A stretch of 64,000 nucleotides of DNA from Cordilura impudica. Lineage: Eukaryota; Arthropoda; Insecta; Diptera; Scathophagidae. The position numbers and the translations under genes were made by a program. Positions 11,854 through 22,437 of the stretch are shown here, in pieces (the first letter of the stretch is position 1; the number at the start of each line of letters is the position of its first letter). Location: positions 27,585,708 to 27,649,707 of the forward strand of contig OY821522.1 of the NCBI GenBank assembly GCA_963682025.1. The letters run 5' to 3'. The notes under the pieces were generated by a model. The model was not told where the DNA came from. It saw only the letters and a list, made by a program, of their open reading frames with translations, and made no database searches.

Positions 11854-11854
11854 A

Positions 11855-11868
11855 TTTGAGGAGGGAGG
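11855..11868 (+). promoter_or_regulatory. E1 polypurine tract
   Basis: A purine-rich run including gaggagggagg abuts the AGTTAAC start of the 3' LTR. E2 has the near-identical aaggagggagg at the same place. Confidence 0.8.
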
Positions 11869-12187
11869 AGTTAACACGAGAAACATTTAAAATAAAAAAT
11901 AAAAAAGAAATTCACACGTTCACAAAGCTGACGTCGCGTCTGCGATATTTGAGACACATTCCGCAACGCGGCTTGTTCACATGCTGACACAACGTCTGCG
12001 ACGTACACGAGCAAGTCGATTAAGGTGGTGTGATCTTGAAAGTAAGCAAAAACCTGCGGTTATTAATTAGGGTAATTTAAGTTTAAACCTTACTTTGTAA
12101 TTTAACGTGAAACAATAAAGACGTTGTGTGTTCTAACAAAATACACAACAATAATTTTTTTAAAAAGAAAACACAGTTTTCTTAATT
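11869..12187 (+). repeat. E1 3' LTR
   Basis: It starts AGTTAAC and ends AATT, the usual termini of gypsy-type LTRs. It has AATAAA at 12114-12119 followed by a GACGTTGTGTG stretch, as in E2 (AATAAAGACGGTTGTTGTG). At about 319 bp it is shorter than the 530-bp E2 LTR. No matching 5' LTR is in the window. Confidence 0.75.
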
Positions 12188-12199
12188 TGTATATAGCGT

Positions 12200-12790
12200 C
12201 CCCTAACGTCAATAAGCTGACATAAAAATTAATAGCAAACACTTCACCCAACCTAGAGTTGTACGATTAATCTATGGTCATACGGTATGACTCATACCCA
12301 AGTACAAACTAAAGAAACTGTGTGAGGCTAGATATTGATACGTCAGCTTATGCTGATTGGTCAATGGAGGTTCATAACATACACGTATACATGTGCGTGT
12401 GTTTCACAATACATTTCTGCGGGTATAAAAGGCCGAACAACAGATAGACAGGGATCAGTCATCGTGTAGCTGTTGAGGTAAGACTGTTAGAGGACAGCTT
12501 ACTGCACTAAGATATTTCGGTGGAAATTATTATCCCTGGTTAAAAGCATATCCGATAGCGGTCGATTATGTGAGAGACCGGGAATAACCAAAACAAATTT
12601 GATAGCGGTCATTTGTTTTGGGTTTCCATGCGTTTAACTAAATGTAAACCTCAATGCCTTGTGTAATGCTTGATTTATCATGGTATTAAATTCATAAAAT
12701 ATCTGTAGTTCATTATTGTATACTAGCAGATTCCAGCCCTCGGGATTCGAGCGCAAATTCTAGGAAATTTTATTTTTTTATTATATAAAG
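12200..12790 (+). other. LTR-like promoter region (solo LTR candidate)
   Basis: TATAAAA at 12424-12430 lies 33 bp ahead of a TCAGTC initiator (A at 12457), a canonical insect core promoter. It is followed by about 300 bp with two gatagcggtc repeats, AT-rich sequence and a GC-richer end (ccctcgggattcgagc, about 12740). The layout recalls the U3-R-U5 order of a retroelement LTR, and no gene follows. Exact ends were not found. Confidence 0.4.
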
Positions 12791-13140
12791 ACCCTAAAAT
12801 ATGATAATCAATTATAGCCAATTCACAAATCAACACAAAAAACAAACCCATTTTATTACAAACATATTAAAAAATTTACTAAACACACACATAGCATTGT
12901 ATAATTTAATGTATGTGTAAGTAGCAACTTTAAATGCAATTTTCTCAAAATAAAGGAAAAACATTAAAAATCTGTAATTCTGCAAAGCTGCTAAAAAGAA
13001 ATACCTTTCAAATAATATACGTTTAATCAAAATTGGGATAAAGCGGTATAACTAAACATTAGTCACAAGAAATCGCCTAGCCTATTAATATTATAGATGT
13101 TTTACAAAATAAATAAAGTTTATAACGTTTTCTTCATAAA
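12791..13140. other. AT-rich spacer, nothing recognised
   Basis: No coding or repeat structure that I can support. Confidence 0.5.
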
Positions 13141-13149
13141 ATATTGAGT

Positions 13150-13430
13150 GTCCACCTTTCCTCAACAATTCAAAACCGGCAGTTCAACACATCGGACGTG
13201 TCCGTCCATTCCAGCTATTTATCAACAGCAAATAAACACATTAAACGTGTCCGTCCTTCCGCACGAATCTATAACGTGACTACCCGTCATCTCAGATCTA
13301 CTATTGTGTCCGTCCTTCTTCAACAATTCCGTTACAGCTATTCATCGACAGTAAATTAACACAATAACCGTGTCCTTCCTTCCGCACAAATTATACACCG
13401 TCTGTCTTTCCATACTAAACATCGAGTGAT
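13150..13430 (+). repeat. Diverged tandem repeat, about 110-bp unit, with gtgtccgtccttc core
   Basis: Two main units (about 13197-13285 and 13308-13405) share gtgtccgtcc, cagctatt.atc.acag.aaat and gtgtcc.tccttccgcac in the same order, with a partial unit before them. GC content is higher than the surroundings. It may be part of a decayed LTR, and no partner copy is seen. Confidence 0.55.
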
Positions 13431-13507
13431 TTTAAAATTCTGTTAACGACCCTGGACAAGGCTGAGCTTACCCAGGCTAAGATTGCGTCGTTACAGTAGA
13501 AAACAAC

Positions 13508-13908
13508 GAAAAGAAAACATTATGCTGGTGCTGATGAAAGTAAACATGATGATATTAACAATTGTTTCCGTTTTGTGTTTGCCAATGATAAAAAGCTTGA
13601 CGAAACTCTTTTCATAATACGTCGCATTAATCATCGCCAAAAACAACAATTTCAACTTGGAATGGATAACTTGTTTGCGGGCTTTGAAGATAAAAAATAT
13701 TAATGTAGATGCAGAGAAAGAAAATTAATTGAAACAAAAGCAGTTGGAGGCTCATCGTCAACGTTTGTTGAGCTTATCGAAAAAGGAACGCAAACAACAT
13801 AAAATGTTGGCTGAGTTGAAAAAGGAGTTGGATGAGACAAGAGCCAATTCCAAGGTTTTGAGTGACATTTTGGAGGGTTTTGCTGATGCTTGTAAAAATT
13901 TGTTTTAA
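13508..13908 (+). pseudogene. Unrecognised broken coding stretch, Lys/Gln/Glu-rich
   Basis: An open stretch (FRFVFANDKKLDETL ... MDNLFAGFED, about 13510-13700) is followed after a +1 shift and one stop by a helical, charged block. That block contains KQLEAHRQRLLSLSKKERKQ and later ELKKELDETRANSK, ends ADACKNLF and closes with TAA at 13906-13908. The second part is predicted coiled coil by its heptad-like Leu spacing. GC content is slightly above the surroundings. I do not recognise the family. A decayed cellular or viral-type gene, or a TE accessory protein, are all possible. Confidence 0.4.
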
Positions 13909-13909
13909 G

Positions 13910-14151
13910 TAAGACAATTACATACACTACTGCTCAACCCAGGGCCGAAAGGGAGGAATCACAAATTACTATATTACTATAACTATACTATACCTAACCA
14001 TTGCTCCAGTTACTGGTGGTGAAACTTTTCGCAAGTTGAACTGTAGTATTATTGCTTTTGAACATGACTTGCATCTAGAGTGCGTGTAAGTGCTCCTCAT
14101 CGTAATCTGTCTCGTTGGGTTCATAAATAAAACATTAATTTTCTACTATTT
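13910..14151. other. Non-coding spacer
   Basis: Nothing recognised beyond a short AATAAA near 14127. Confidence 0.4.
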
Positions 14152-14419
14152 GATGTGTAAACATCTATGCGCTCAGGGTGGGGGTAAAATCTAATTTCAC
14201 ACTACAATCACAAAAACAGCGTAAGGGAAAATCGGTATGTGGTATATGTAAGTGTATTGGTATATTAAGTAAGCAGCACCGCCGATTTCGCTGTCAGTTT
14301 ACCAAAATCACAAATCTGTTCGTTAATTTTAAACATTCAATTGTATATATACTAGGAAAACTTTGAAGAAGTCAAAAATAACCTTAGGTGTTTTTTTAAT
14401 TACTACACATTTTTCCAAT

Positions 14420-15000
14420 TGTTTTCAGAAAACATCAATTGAGTTTCAGAAAGTATCAATTTGTTTCAGAAAACATTAATTGATTTTCAGAAAATATCAA
14501 TTGTATTTCAGAAAGTGTCAATTGTACTTCAGAAAACATCAATTGAGTTACAGAAAGTATCAATTGTGTTTCAGAAAACATCAATTGATTTTCAGAAAAT
14601 ATCAATTGTGTTTCAGAAAGTATCAATTGTATTTCAGAAAACATCATTGATTTTCAGAAAGTATCATTTATATTTCAGAAAGTATCAATTGAATTTCAGA
14701 AAATATCAATTGAGTTTCAGAAATTATCAAATGTATTTCGGAAAATATCAAATGTATTTCCGAAATCATCAAATGTATTTCAGCAATTATCAAATGTATT
14801 TCAGAAAATATCAACTGTATTTCAGAAAACATCAAATGTATTTCAGTAATTATCAAATGTATTGCAGAAACCATCAAGTATATTTCAGAAAATTTTAAAT
14901 GATTTTCAGAAAACAGCAAATGCATTTAAGCAATTATCTAATGTATATCAGAAACCATAAAAAGTATTTCAGAAAATATAAAATGTATTTCTAAAAATCG
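14420..15000 (+). repeat. 21-bp tandem array (about 27 units), forward
   Basis: The unit is close to tttcagaaagtatcaattgta. It alternates gtttc/atttc and caattg/caaatg variants, and the caaatg variants dominate after about 14725. Because 21 is a multiple of 3, both strands stay open (7-residue repeats such as FQKISIV). Those frames are an artefact. Confidence 0.9.
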
Positions 15001-15211
15001 GTCAAAATTCTATCCTGGTGTGTATATTGTAGCTGATTAACAAATTAAGTCCTCATCTTCTTTCGATTAAAAGGCCGCCCTTGATAGCTTATTTTCCAGT
15101 GCATAACAAATAAGTCCAAATTTTGCTAAACATATTCTGCGACTCCAAATCACTAATAGAAACAATAACAACTTTTCGGTATTGTGGGGTAAACTACTTT
15201 TTAATTCTGAA

Positions 15212-15357
15212 TTTCAATAGATATTATCTGAAATTCAATTGAAATTTTCTGAAATATATTTGATACATTTGATGTTTTTTGAAATATATTTGATACTTTC
15301 TGAAATACATTTGATGTTTTCTGAAATACATTTGATACTTTCTGAAATACAATTGGA
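15212..15357 (-). repeat. 21-bp tandem array (about 7 units), inverted
   Basis: Reverse complement of the forward unit (tttctgaaatacatttgata), with one shortened unit near 15262. It is closest to the caaatg variants at the 3' part of the forward array. Confidence 0.85.
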
Positions 15358-15516
15358 AAAGGTGTAGATGTTTACACATCTCCCCTGTGATCGGACCCAC
15401 GCTGATTTTTTTATTCCTATAAGTAGACGGACTTTAACATCTTGGAATGAAGTTAATGGAGGATTCAATTTTGGAAAAAGTAAACAATAGAAGCAACAAA
15501 ATCAATACGAATAGAA

Positions 15517-16318
15517 ACAAGTAAGAAAATTATAGTCGGTCTAGACCGACTATAGGATACCCTATACCATGCGTTTAGAGACCCTACCCCATAGGTCCAA
15601 CTAGCTGGACATAGAAAATAAGCATAAACCAAATTTGAGTGGGATTTTTATAAATTTTTTTGTCCGCAGATATGAAAAAGTTCATATCGGATGCTATATC
15701 TATATGGGGACTAGGCCTAAAAATTGGTCGATCCTGACCTTGTATGAATGGATCCTGACAAGAGACCTTGTATTTTGCAAAAATATATACAAACAAAATT
15801 TGAGAAGAATCAGTGCAATATTTTTGTTTTTTGATAGATTTAAGTGAAGATCGCGAAGCAGCTCTTTATGGGGCCTATGACTAAGAGTTGTCCCATTGGG
15901 ATCATTTTTGGACTACTGATTAATGGATGTAATAAACACATACAAACCCAATTTGACTAAGATTTATATGATAATTTGGATCTTATGGCAATTTAAGTCG
16001 ATTTCATAGGGGTCATTTGTATGGGGGCTAGGTCTGAACATGGACCGATTCTCACCAATTTCAATAGCGTTCATCCCATGGCCGATAAAAGATTATTTAC
16101 CAAATTTATCAAAATATATTCATATTTGCGACCTACAGTTTGATTACAAGCTTTACATGGACACACAGACGGACGGACATCGTTAAATCGAATCAGATAG
16201 TGATTCTGATTCGATCGGTATAATTAAAGATGGGTCTAGGTCAAATATTTTTGGTAGTTACAAACAGCAGCACAAAGTCATTATACCCAAACCACATAGT
16301 GGTATAGGGTATAAAAAT
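15517..16318 (+). mobile_element. HINE1 copy a (Helentron/mini-me-like interspersed element)
   Basis: It starts acaagtaag, has a 22-bp perfect palindrome atagtcggtctagaccgactat near the 5' end and a gacggacgg (GTCC) tract near 16165-16180. It ends with ccacatagtggtatagggtata and aaaaatg. The same about 800-bp unit recurs at 20584, 22438, 22734 (inverted), 49794 and, decayed, at 55886. (GTCY)n proto-microsatellites, subterminal palindromes and no coding are described for mini-me/DINE/Helentron-associated elements of Diptera. The assignment rests on that likeness. Confidence 0.75.
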
Positions 16319-16495
16319 GTGAGTTCATGCAATTGGCGGTATGGTCAGAGTGGAATTATGTTTTTAATTTAATAAAATATATGAATTATATTTTCAACAG
16401 CTGAGAGCAAATAAATCTTAGTAGGAGAGGACGATTGCAGTTTAATTTAAAAGAATTACGTCAAACAATCAAATTAGCACCCGAAGATTTAATTG

Positions 16496-17428
16496 TGTCG
16501 TATATGTAACACATTCGTTTATGCATGAATGCAAGCACAAGAAAGTGCCCGTAACAACAGAGAATTAAAACAAACAAACATACATATACACACACGTACA
16601 TTTGGCTAGCGACAATAATAAATAAAACAAAAAGTATCAAGTAAACTTGGGGTAGGGCAAGAACGGTAACTAACAAATGACTCAGTGTGTTTGTTGACTG
16701 AGCAACTTAAAATCAGAGTTCAGAAAAAAACACACACTGAATAAAAAACTCGTACATATATGTAAACAAACATAACTTAGACCAACACACACATATTTTT
16801 ATTTTCATATCAATTATGTTTGTTTTTAAATTTTCTTCGGTGCCCAACACAACCACGACTGTGTTCGTTTTAATATTTCGTTATTTACACGAACATTTTT
16901 CTATCACGTACTTTTTTTTTCAATCACACATAAAGCACACATTTTTGAGTGTTGCTTTATTTGAAGTTGATGTTCTGGTACGTGTAGTGAAAAAAAACAC
17001 AGAACATGTAAAATAAACAGGTTCGAGTTCAGTTATATTTTAAGTCGTGTTGTGGCTCGTGTAGTAAGAAAAAACACAACATGTACAATAAACAGGTTCG
17101 AGTTCAGTTATATTTTAAACACGACTTAAAATATAACTGAACTCGAACCTGTTTACTGTACATGTTCTGTTGTTTCTTACTACACGAGCCACAACACGAC
17201 TTAAAATATAACTGAACTCGAACATGTTTATTTTACATGTTCTGTGTTTTTTTTCACTACACGTACCAGAACATCAACTTCAAATAAAGCAACACTCAAA
17301 AATGTGTGCTTTATGTGTGATTGAAGCAAAAAGTAGGAGTTCTACTTGACAGCTTAGATGAAGAGGTTTTCTTTGAAAACAAGTCTTACCTAAGCATATC
17401 TTTAAAAGGAACTTATAAAAATATAAAA
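16496..17428 (+). repeat. E3 5' LTR (with hairpin-bearing middle)
   Basis: The first about 225 bp (to 16718) is about 96% identical to 32563-32781, and the last about 95 bp (17333-17428) nearly identical to 33165-33260. The middle (16719-17332) is unrelated to the middle of the 3' copy and carries the large inverted repeat. Either an insertion or replacement happened in one or both LTRs, or they derive from recombined variants. Confidence 0.7.
16920..17324. repeat. 199-bp near-perfect inverted repeat with 7-bp loop
   Basis: Left arm 16920-17118 and right arm 17126-17324 are reverse complements with only a handful of mismatches, around the loop acacgac. Each arm also holds an imperfect tandem duplication of about 80 bp (cgtgtagt...attttaa). 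Transcription through it would give a long dsRNA hairpin. It sits in the 5' LTR only. Confidence 0.9.
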
Positions 17429-17780
17429 AAAAAAAAAATTTAAATAAATTTGCATAATTGTGAAAAATTAATTCAATGTTAAATTAAGAAACATTTTGAA
17501 ATATAAAGTAAATTCAATTTCGTTTAAATTAAAATAAATAAAATGTTAATGAGAAATAATATTTTTGTGCAACAAAAAGTATATATAAAAATTTAAAGAA
17601 AAATTTTATAAATTCAATTATAAAATTTTTTTTTAAATTAAAATAAAAATTTGTAATGAATAAATAGTAAAAATATTGATTGAAAAGGAATTTTTTTGTG
17701 AAGATAATTTTGAATAATAATCCATAAATTGTTGAATGGCAGCAAAGTGGTTCTGAAAGGAAAATTTTTTTTGCATATAA

Positions 17781-18293
17781 ATGCAATTATATATCAGCGT
17801 AGGTAAATCATTTTACGTAAAACACCACAGTTATATGAATAAAACGAGGCCAACAGAGAATAAAGGAGAAATTTTGTCGACAAACTATTTCCTAAAGAAA
17901 CGGATGGAAGAGTATTGGGAAGAAATTGTGGAAGGAATTAAAATTGCGGAAAGAAATTGGAAAACACAACTAGAGCAATACGGAGAAGAATCACCAAAAC
18001 CAGAAATTTTGAAGTTGGGTCCGAAACCAATTCAGATCAAAAAGAAGTTAAAAATTGATGAACCAAAATATGAAATATTCCCATTGCCAAAAATTCGTGA
18101 ACCAAGGACTGTTTTTGTAAATCGTAAAAAGAAGGAGCTGACAATAGCAAATTCAGAATTGTCATATGCCGAGGACTCCGAATTGAAACTGAAAATACAA
18201 CAACGAATAACCAAGATCAAATTGGAAATAAAAGAATTCAGAAAGGCAAAGAAAATAAATAAAAAGAAATGGGGAATGCCCAAACAAGAGTAA
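17781..18293 (+). CDS. E3 accessory ORF upstream of gag (170 aa), unknown function
   Basis: The ATG at 17781 opens a frame of 170 codons (an alternative in-frame ATG lies about 18 codons later). The protein is highly basic and charged, rich in Lys, Glu and Ile, with RMEEYWEEIVEGIKIAERNW near the start and a C-terminal helical block ending KKKWGMPKQE. There is no signal peptide, no membrane segment and no motif I know. It lies in the leader between the 5' LTR and gag, on the same strand, so it is probably an element-encoded accessory protein or an extra Gag-like domain. It is intact, unlike the downstream pol. Confidence 0.5.
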   Translation: MQLYISVGKSFYVKHHSYMNKTRPTENKGEILSTNYFLKKRMEEYWEEIVEGIKIAERNWKTQLEQYGEESPKPEILKLGPKPIQIKKKLKIDEPKYEIFPLPKIREPRTVFVNRKKKELTIANSELSYAEDSELKLKIQQRITKIKLEIKEFRKAKKINKKKWGMPKQE

Positions 18294-18676
18294 ATGAGAT
18301 AATAACAGCCACAACGCAAGCTCCAACGAAATCATAATATTTATCTGTGTAGTGGTAACTATAATCGTAATAATGAAATATTTACGCAGGTACGTAAAGA
18401 AACAAATACGCAGACATAACATAAGAGCTGGTTTACAGCAATAGAAACTTCAAAGCCACATATCAAAATATTAGAATATATAAAGATTTTTATTTAAAGA
18501 GAAAAGAAAAAAGAAAAAACGCATTGTAAAACAAGAATAAAAATACAAAATTATATTAAGAAAATAAAAATATGATTTATACTTATTAATAAAATACATA
18601 TTATAAGAAAAATATACACAATACATGTTCATAAATAAAGATATATAAATAAATCCATTTAATTGATAATTAATAG

Positions 18677-20011
18677 TTGTTGCGTCTCACGGATTCAATA
18701 TTGAGATCGTTGGAATCTACAGTAGTTAATGCAAGAAAATCATTAGGTCGTCCATATTCGACAGAAACTATTTCCACAAAAAGATTAGACATACAAGAAT
18801 TAGAAAAAGATTTAGAAAAGGTATTGGTGGATACAAACAATACAGAAGGGCAAACATTGAAAATAACAGAAAAATTTAGAAAGTTACGTGACGAGGCATT
18901 AGATTTGTCAACACAACATTCAAAGGGTAAAATTGCATTAGACAGACGACAAGTTGCTACGATGGATGCAATGGATTTAAACGAGATAACTGCTATAACC
19001 AAATTGATTAATGTTTTTACGGGTAAAAGAAGCGAACTTAACAGTTTTGTTGCAAATGTAGAATTAGTGACGGACACTATACCAGCAGCGAAACAAAACG
19101 CATTTTTCAGTTTTGTGTTCAGAACACGTTTGGATGCTAAGATTCAGAATATGGTAAGCCAGGAAACTGTTCCAGCAATAATAGTGGACTTAATAACCGC
19201 ATTGCGGAAGGCATATAAGCCAACGGGAAACTCGAATAATGTTTTGAATAGAATAACTCGCTTGACACAGAAAGGTGGATCGGTTAGAGAATTTGTGAAC
19301 AGAATACAAGAATTGATTTCAGAACTAAATGAGATTCAAATATTAGAAGTGGAAGAGACAGATAGAGCTTCTATAGTGAGGACGAATAATATTATAGCAT
19401 TCAACACTTTCAAGGCCGGTTTAAGAGATCAACAGATTTTGTCAACACTTAATGCGAGCAGAGTAGCGAATTTCGTTGACGCATTGAATGTTGCAGAGGA
19501 ATCTGAGGTTGGTTCGACGCAAAGGCAAATATTATATGCTAACAACAACTATGTTGCGAATGGAAGACAAAGACCGAGATGCGATAATTGTGGTTCGACA
19601 CATGGCGACAGATATCCAGCCAACGGTGTAAGATGTAATAAGTGCGGTAAATTTAATCGTTTTTCGAAAGTATGCCGTTCGGGCAACCAAGGCTTCAATG
19701 GAAATGGAAGCGGTAATAGAAGTGTTAATAGGAACAACAATGGCAATAACAATCGTAACAGGAATAATAATAATAACTACCATAACAATAGAAATGGCAA
19801 CAACAATAATAATTACCATAACAATAGAAATGGCAACAATAGAAATAATAATAATAATTATCATAACAATGGAAATGGCAACAACAGAAATAATAATGGA
19901 AACAATAACAGAGAACCTAATAGAAGTTTCAACGTACATAGAGCAGAGACTCAGGGAAACTTCCAAATGCCAGAGATTACGCAGAGAGAATCTCCACGGG
20001 GAATGAATTAG
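18677..20011 (+). CDS. gag: E3 Gag (444-codon open frame)
   Basis: The capsid-like region spans residues about 95-280 (ITKLINVFTGKRSELNSF, LITALRKAYKP, VREFVNRIQELI), typical of Ty3/gypsy Gag. Residues about 300-335 hold nucleocapsid knuckles (CDNCGSTHGD, then RCNKCGKFNRFSKVCR). In the second, the His expected before FSKVC is Arg, which would abolish zinc binding there. A long Asn/Gly/Arg-rich tail follows (about 340-420). The frame opens with TTG codons after stops. The first in-frame ATG is at 18962, so residues before it need a non-ATG start or splicing. Uninterrupted, but the lost His suggests decay. Confidence 0.75.
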   Translation: MLRLTDSILRSLESTVVNARKSLGRPYSTETISTKRLDIQELEKDLEKVLVDTNNTEGQTLKITEKFRKLRDEALDLSTQHSKGKIALDRRQVATMDAMDLNEITAITKLINVFTGKRSELNSFVANVELVTDTIPAAKQNAFFSFVFRTRLDAKIQNMVSQETVPAIIVDLITALRKAYKPTGNSNNVLNRITRLTQKGGSVREFVNRIQELISELNEIQILEVEETDRASIVRTNNIIAFNTFKAGLRDQQILSTLNASRVANFVDALNVAEESEVGSTQRQILYANNNYVANGRQRPRCDNCGSTHGDRYPANGVRCNKCGKFNRFSKVCRSGNQGFNGNGSGNRSVNRNNNGNNNRNRNNNNNYHNNRNGNNNNNYHNNRNGNNRNNNNNYHNNGNGNNRNNNGNNNREPNRSFNVHRAETQGNFQMPEITQRESPRGMN

Positions 20012-20025
20012 GAATAATCTCATTG

Positions 20026-20583
20026 AATTTCAGAAATTACATCAAGCTGAATATATTGAATACTGATCAAACCTTGACATTTTTGATTGACACGGGAGCA
20101 GACATCTCTCTGTGCAAAAGAAGTTTTTTTTTTTTACCATTATGATGTGGACTCGAATGATGATTGTTGTTTAACAGGGATATCAAGGGAACAAGTTTAA
20201 TCTATTGGTTCCACAATGATGAGAATGAGCATAGATGAAACAATTATAGAACATAAAGTGCAATTAGTAGAGGACGATTTTCCAATAAACACTGACGGAA
20301 TCCTGGGTAGGGATTTCCTATCAATATTTAAATGTAGCATAGACTACGATAAGTATGTATTGACTTTTAACTCGAATGATGGGAACATAGTCATTCCCAT
20401 ACATGATGACATAGTTGAAATGAATCATATAAGAATACCACCAAGAAGCGAGATTGTAGTACCTTTTGATACAGACATAAATGAGAATAAATTGATAATG
20501 AACAGAGAAATCACTGAAGGTGTTTATTTGGCGAACACTATAATACCAAAAAATGGTAACAAACATGTGAAGATTTTAAACGT
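20026..20583 (+). pseudogene. E3 protease region, broken
   Basis: The aspartic protease signature FLIDTGADISL lies near 20075-20110, followed by a long T run (about 20125) and frame breaks. A downstream open piece (20216-20583) contains the protease C-terminal block GILGRDFLSIFKCSIDYDK. HINE1 copy b interrupts the frame at 20584, and related coding resumes at 21411 with no codon missing. Non-functional. Confidence 0.75.
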
Positions 20584-21410
20584 TAACAAGTAAGAAAATT
20601 ATAGTCGGTCTAGACCGACTATAGGATACCCTATACCATGCGTTTAGAGACCCTACCCCATAGGCCCAACTAACTGGACATAGAAAATAAGCATAAACCA
20701 AATTTGAGTGGGATTTTTATAAATTTTTTTGTCCGCAGATATGAAAAAGTTCATATCGGATGCTATATCTATATGGGGACTAGGCCTAAAAATGGGTCGA
20801 TCCTGACCTTGTATGAATGGATCCTGACAAGAGACCTTGTATTTTGCAAAAATATATACAAACAAAATTTGAGAAGAATCAGTGCAATATTTTTGTTTTT
20901 TGATAGATTTAAGTGAAGATCGGGAAGCAGCTCTATATGGGGCCTATGACTAAGAGTTGTCCCATGGGGATCATTTTTGGACTACTGATTAATGGATGTA
21001 ATAAACACATACAAACCCAATTTGACTAAGATTTATATGATAATTTGGATCTTATGGCAATTTAAGTCGATTTCATAGGGTCATTTGTATGGGGGCTAGG
21101 TCTGCACATGGACCGATTCTCACCAATTTCAACAGCGTTCATCCCATGGACGATAAAGGCTTATATACCAAATTTCGTCAAAATATATTCATATTTGCGA
21201 CCTACAGTTTGATTACAAGCTTTACATGGACACACAGACGGACGGACGGGCGGACGGACGGACGGACGGACATCGTTAAATCGAATCAGATAATGATTCT
21301 GATTCGATCTGTATAATGAAAGATGGGTCTAGGTCAAATATTTTTGGTAGTTACAAACAGCAGCACAAAGTCATTATACCCAAACCATATAGTGGTATAG
21401 GGTATAAAAA
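20584..21410 (+). mobile_element. HINE1 copy b, inserted in E3 pol
   Basis: Full-length copy from caagtaag to tataaaaa, about 95% like copy a, with an expanded gacggacggacgg tract near 21236-21270. The interrupted coding frame is continuous across it, and the empty site reads A|T. Helitrons typically insert between A and T without target duplication. Confidence 0.8.
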
Positions 21411-22437
21411 TGATACGAAAATAGTCAGAAATCTCAGAGTGGAGACAGTGCCACTAGGTGACTATGAAATTATCAAATTTGACGGGAACAAAATTTACTG
21501 AGAAATTTGAATTTGAACGGTACAGATAAAGAAAGTCAAATTGAGCTGGAGAATATCATAGAAAAATATCAACATGCATTCCATTTGGAAGGCGAAAAGT
21601 TGACCTCAAATAATTTCTATAAACAAACAATTAACTTAAACGATAATAAACCACTATATATAAAAAATTCTCGTTTACCTCATGCACAAACTGAAGAAAT
21701 AAATTCCCAAGTACAAAGGTTATTAGATGATGGGATAATAGAAACATCAATAAGCCCTTATAATTCACCTTTATTATTGGTTCCAAAAGGGGAACACACT
21801 AATTTAGAAAAATGGAGACTAGTAGTAGATTTCAGAAAACTAAATATTAAAGTCGTCAATGACAAATTTTCATTGACAAGGTTAGACGATGTATTAGACA
21901 AATTAGGTAGAACAAAATATTTTTCAACGTTGGATATGACAAGTTCATTCCATCAGATAGAATTAAATAAAAATTCACGTCCTTATACTGCTTTTTCGAC
22001 GACAAATGGTCTTTACCAGTATACGAGATTACCATTTGGTCTAAAAATATCATCAAACAGTTTTCAACGAATGTTGACAATAGCTTTATCGGGCTTAGTT
22101 TCTGCATTTCTCTACATTGACGATATATTTATTGTCGGATGCAGTTTGAAGCATCACAATGCAAACCTAGTGAAAGATTTGGATAGATTAACCAAATACA
22201 AATTAAAATTAAATGCTAGTAAATGTTGTTTTCTAAAACCTGAAGTTGTATATCTTGTTCATTTAATAACTTCAGAAGGTATAAAACCAGATCCTGGTGA
22301 ATTTAATGCGATACATAAGTATCCAGTAACTAAAAACGCAGATGAAGTAAGACGATTAATTGCGTTCTGTAACTACTACAGAAGATTCATTGAGAATTTT
22401 GCGAATATAGCAAGTTGCTTAAATGAATTACTAAACA
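21411..22437 (+). pseudogene. E3 reverse transcriptase
   Basis: After a short open piece (to the stop at 21499) the frame shifts. From about 21500 a 311-codon RT frame runs to the next insertion. It shows the standard order: YNSPLLLVPKG, WRLVVDFRKLN, YFSTLDMTSSFHQI, RLPFGLKISSNSFQRM, then catalytic YIDD in FLYIDDIFIVG. The thumb/connection NYYRRFIENF follows. The domain itself looks intact and has all three catalytic Asp. The upstream frameshift and loss of the following RNase H make the gene non-functional. Confidence 0.85.

Larger units (their letters stand above)
5829..12187 (+). mobile_element. E1: decayed errantivirus (gypsy-type LTR retroelement with env)
   Basis: The order leader, gag, protease/RT/RNase H/integrase, env, polypurine tract, 3' LTR is recognisable on the plus strand. 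Every coding region carries stops, frameshifts or internal deletions. It is the same subfamily as E2 (minus strand, 36707-45027): protein blocks, splice sites, the hairpin after env and the LTR start (AGTTAAC) are shared. No 5' LTR was found, and the leader is interrupted by D1. Confidence 0.9.
14152..15380. mobile_element. Foldback-like element built of 21-bp subrepeats
   Basis: A 16-bp inverted pair (gatgtgtaaacatcta at 14152-14167, its complement at 15365-15380) encloses two arrays of the same 21-bp subrepeat in opposite orientations, separated by about 210 bp of unique sequence. Inverted arms made of short direct repeats around a unique middle are the hallmark of foldback elements. No transposase is present. 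The left array is four times longer than the right, so pairing would be unequal. Confidence 0.55.

Noticed and set aside
14456..14925. Open frames on both strands with FQKISIV/FSEIQLI repeats
   Set aside because: Produced by the 21-bp tandem repeat, open on both strands at once, with no start context or flanking gene signals.
14420..15000. Possible CRISPR array (regular about 21-bp repetition)
   Set aside because: No unique spacers, units abut directly, and the genome is clearly that of an animal.
15584..15847. Two 70-residue frames on opposite strands, repeated at 20653-20916
   Set aside because: They are identical only because both lie in HINE1 copies. No conservation of frame in copies c-f.
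21236..21270. gacggacgg tract as an independent microsatellite locus
   Set aside because: The tract is a fixed part of every HINE1 copy, so it is described with the element.
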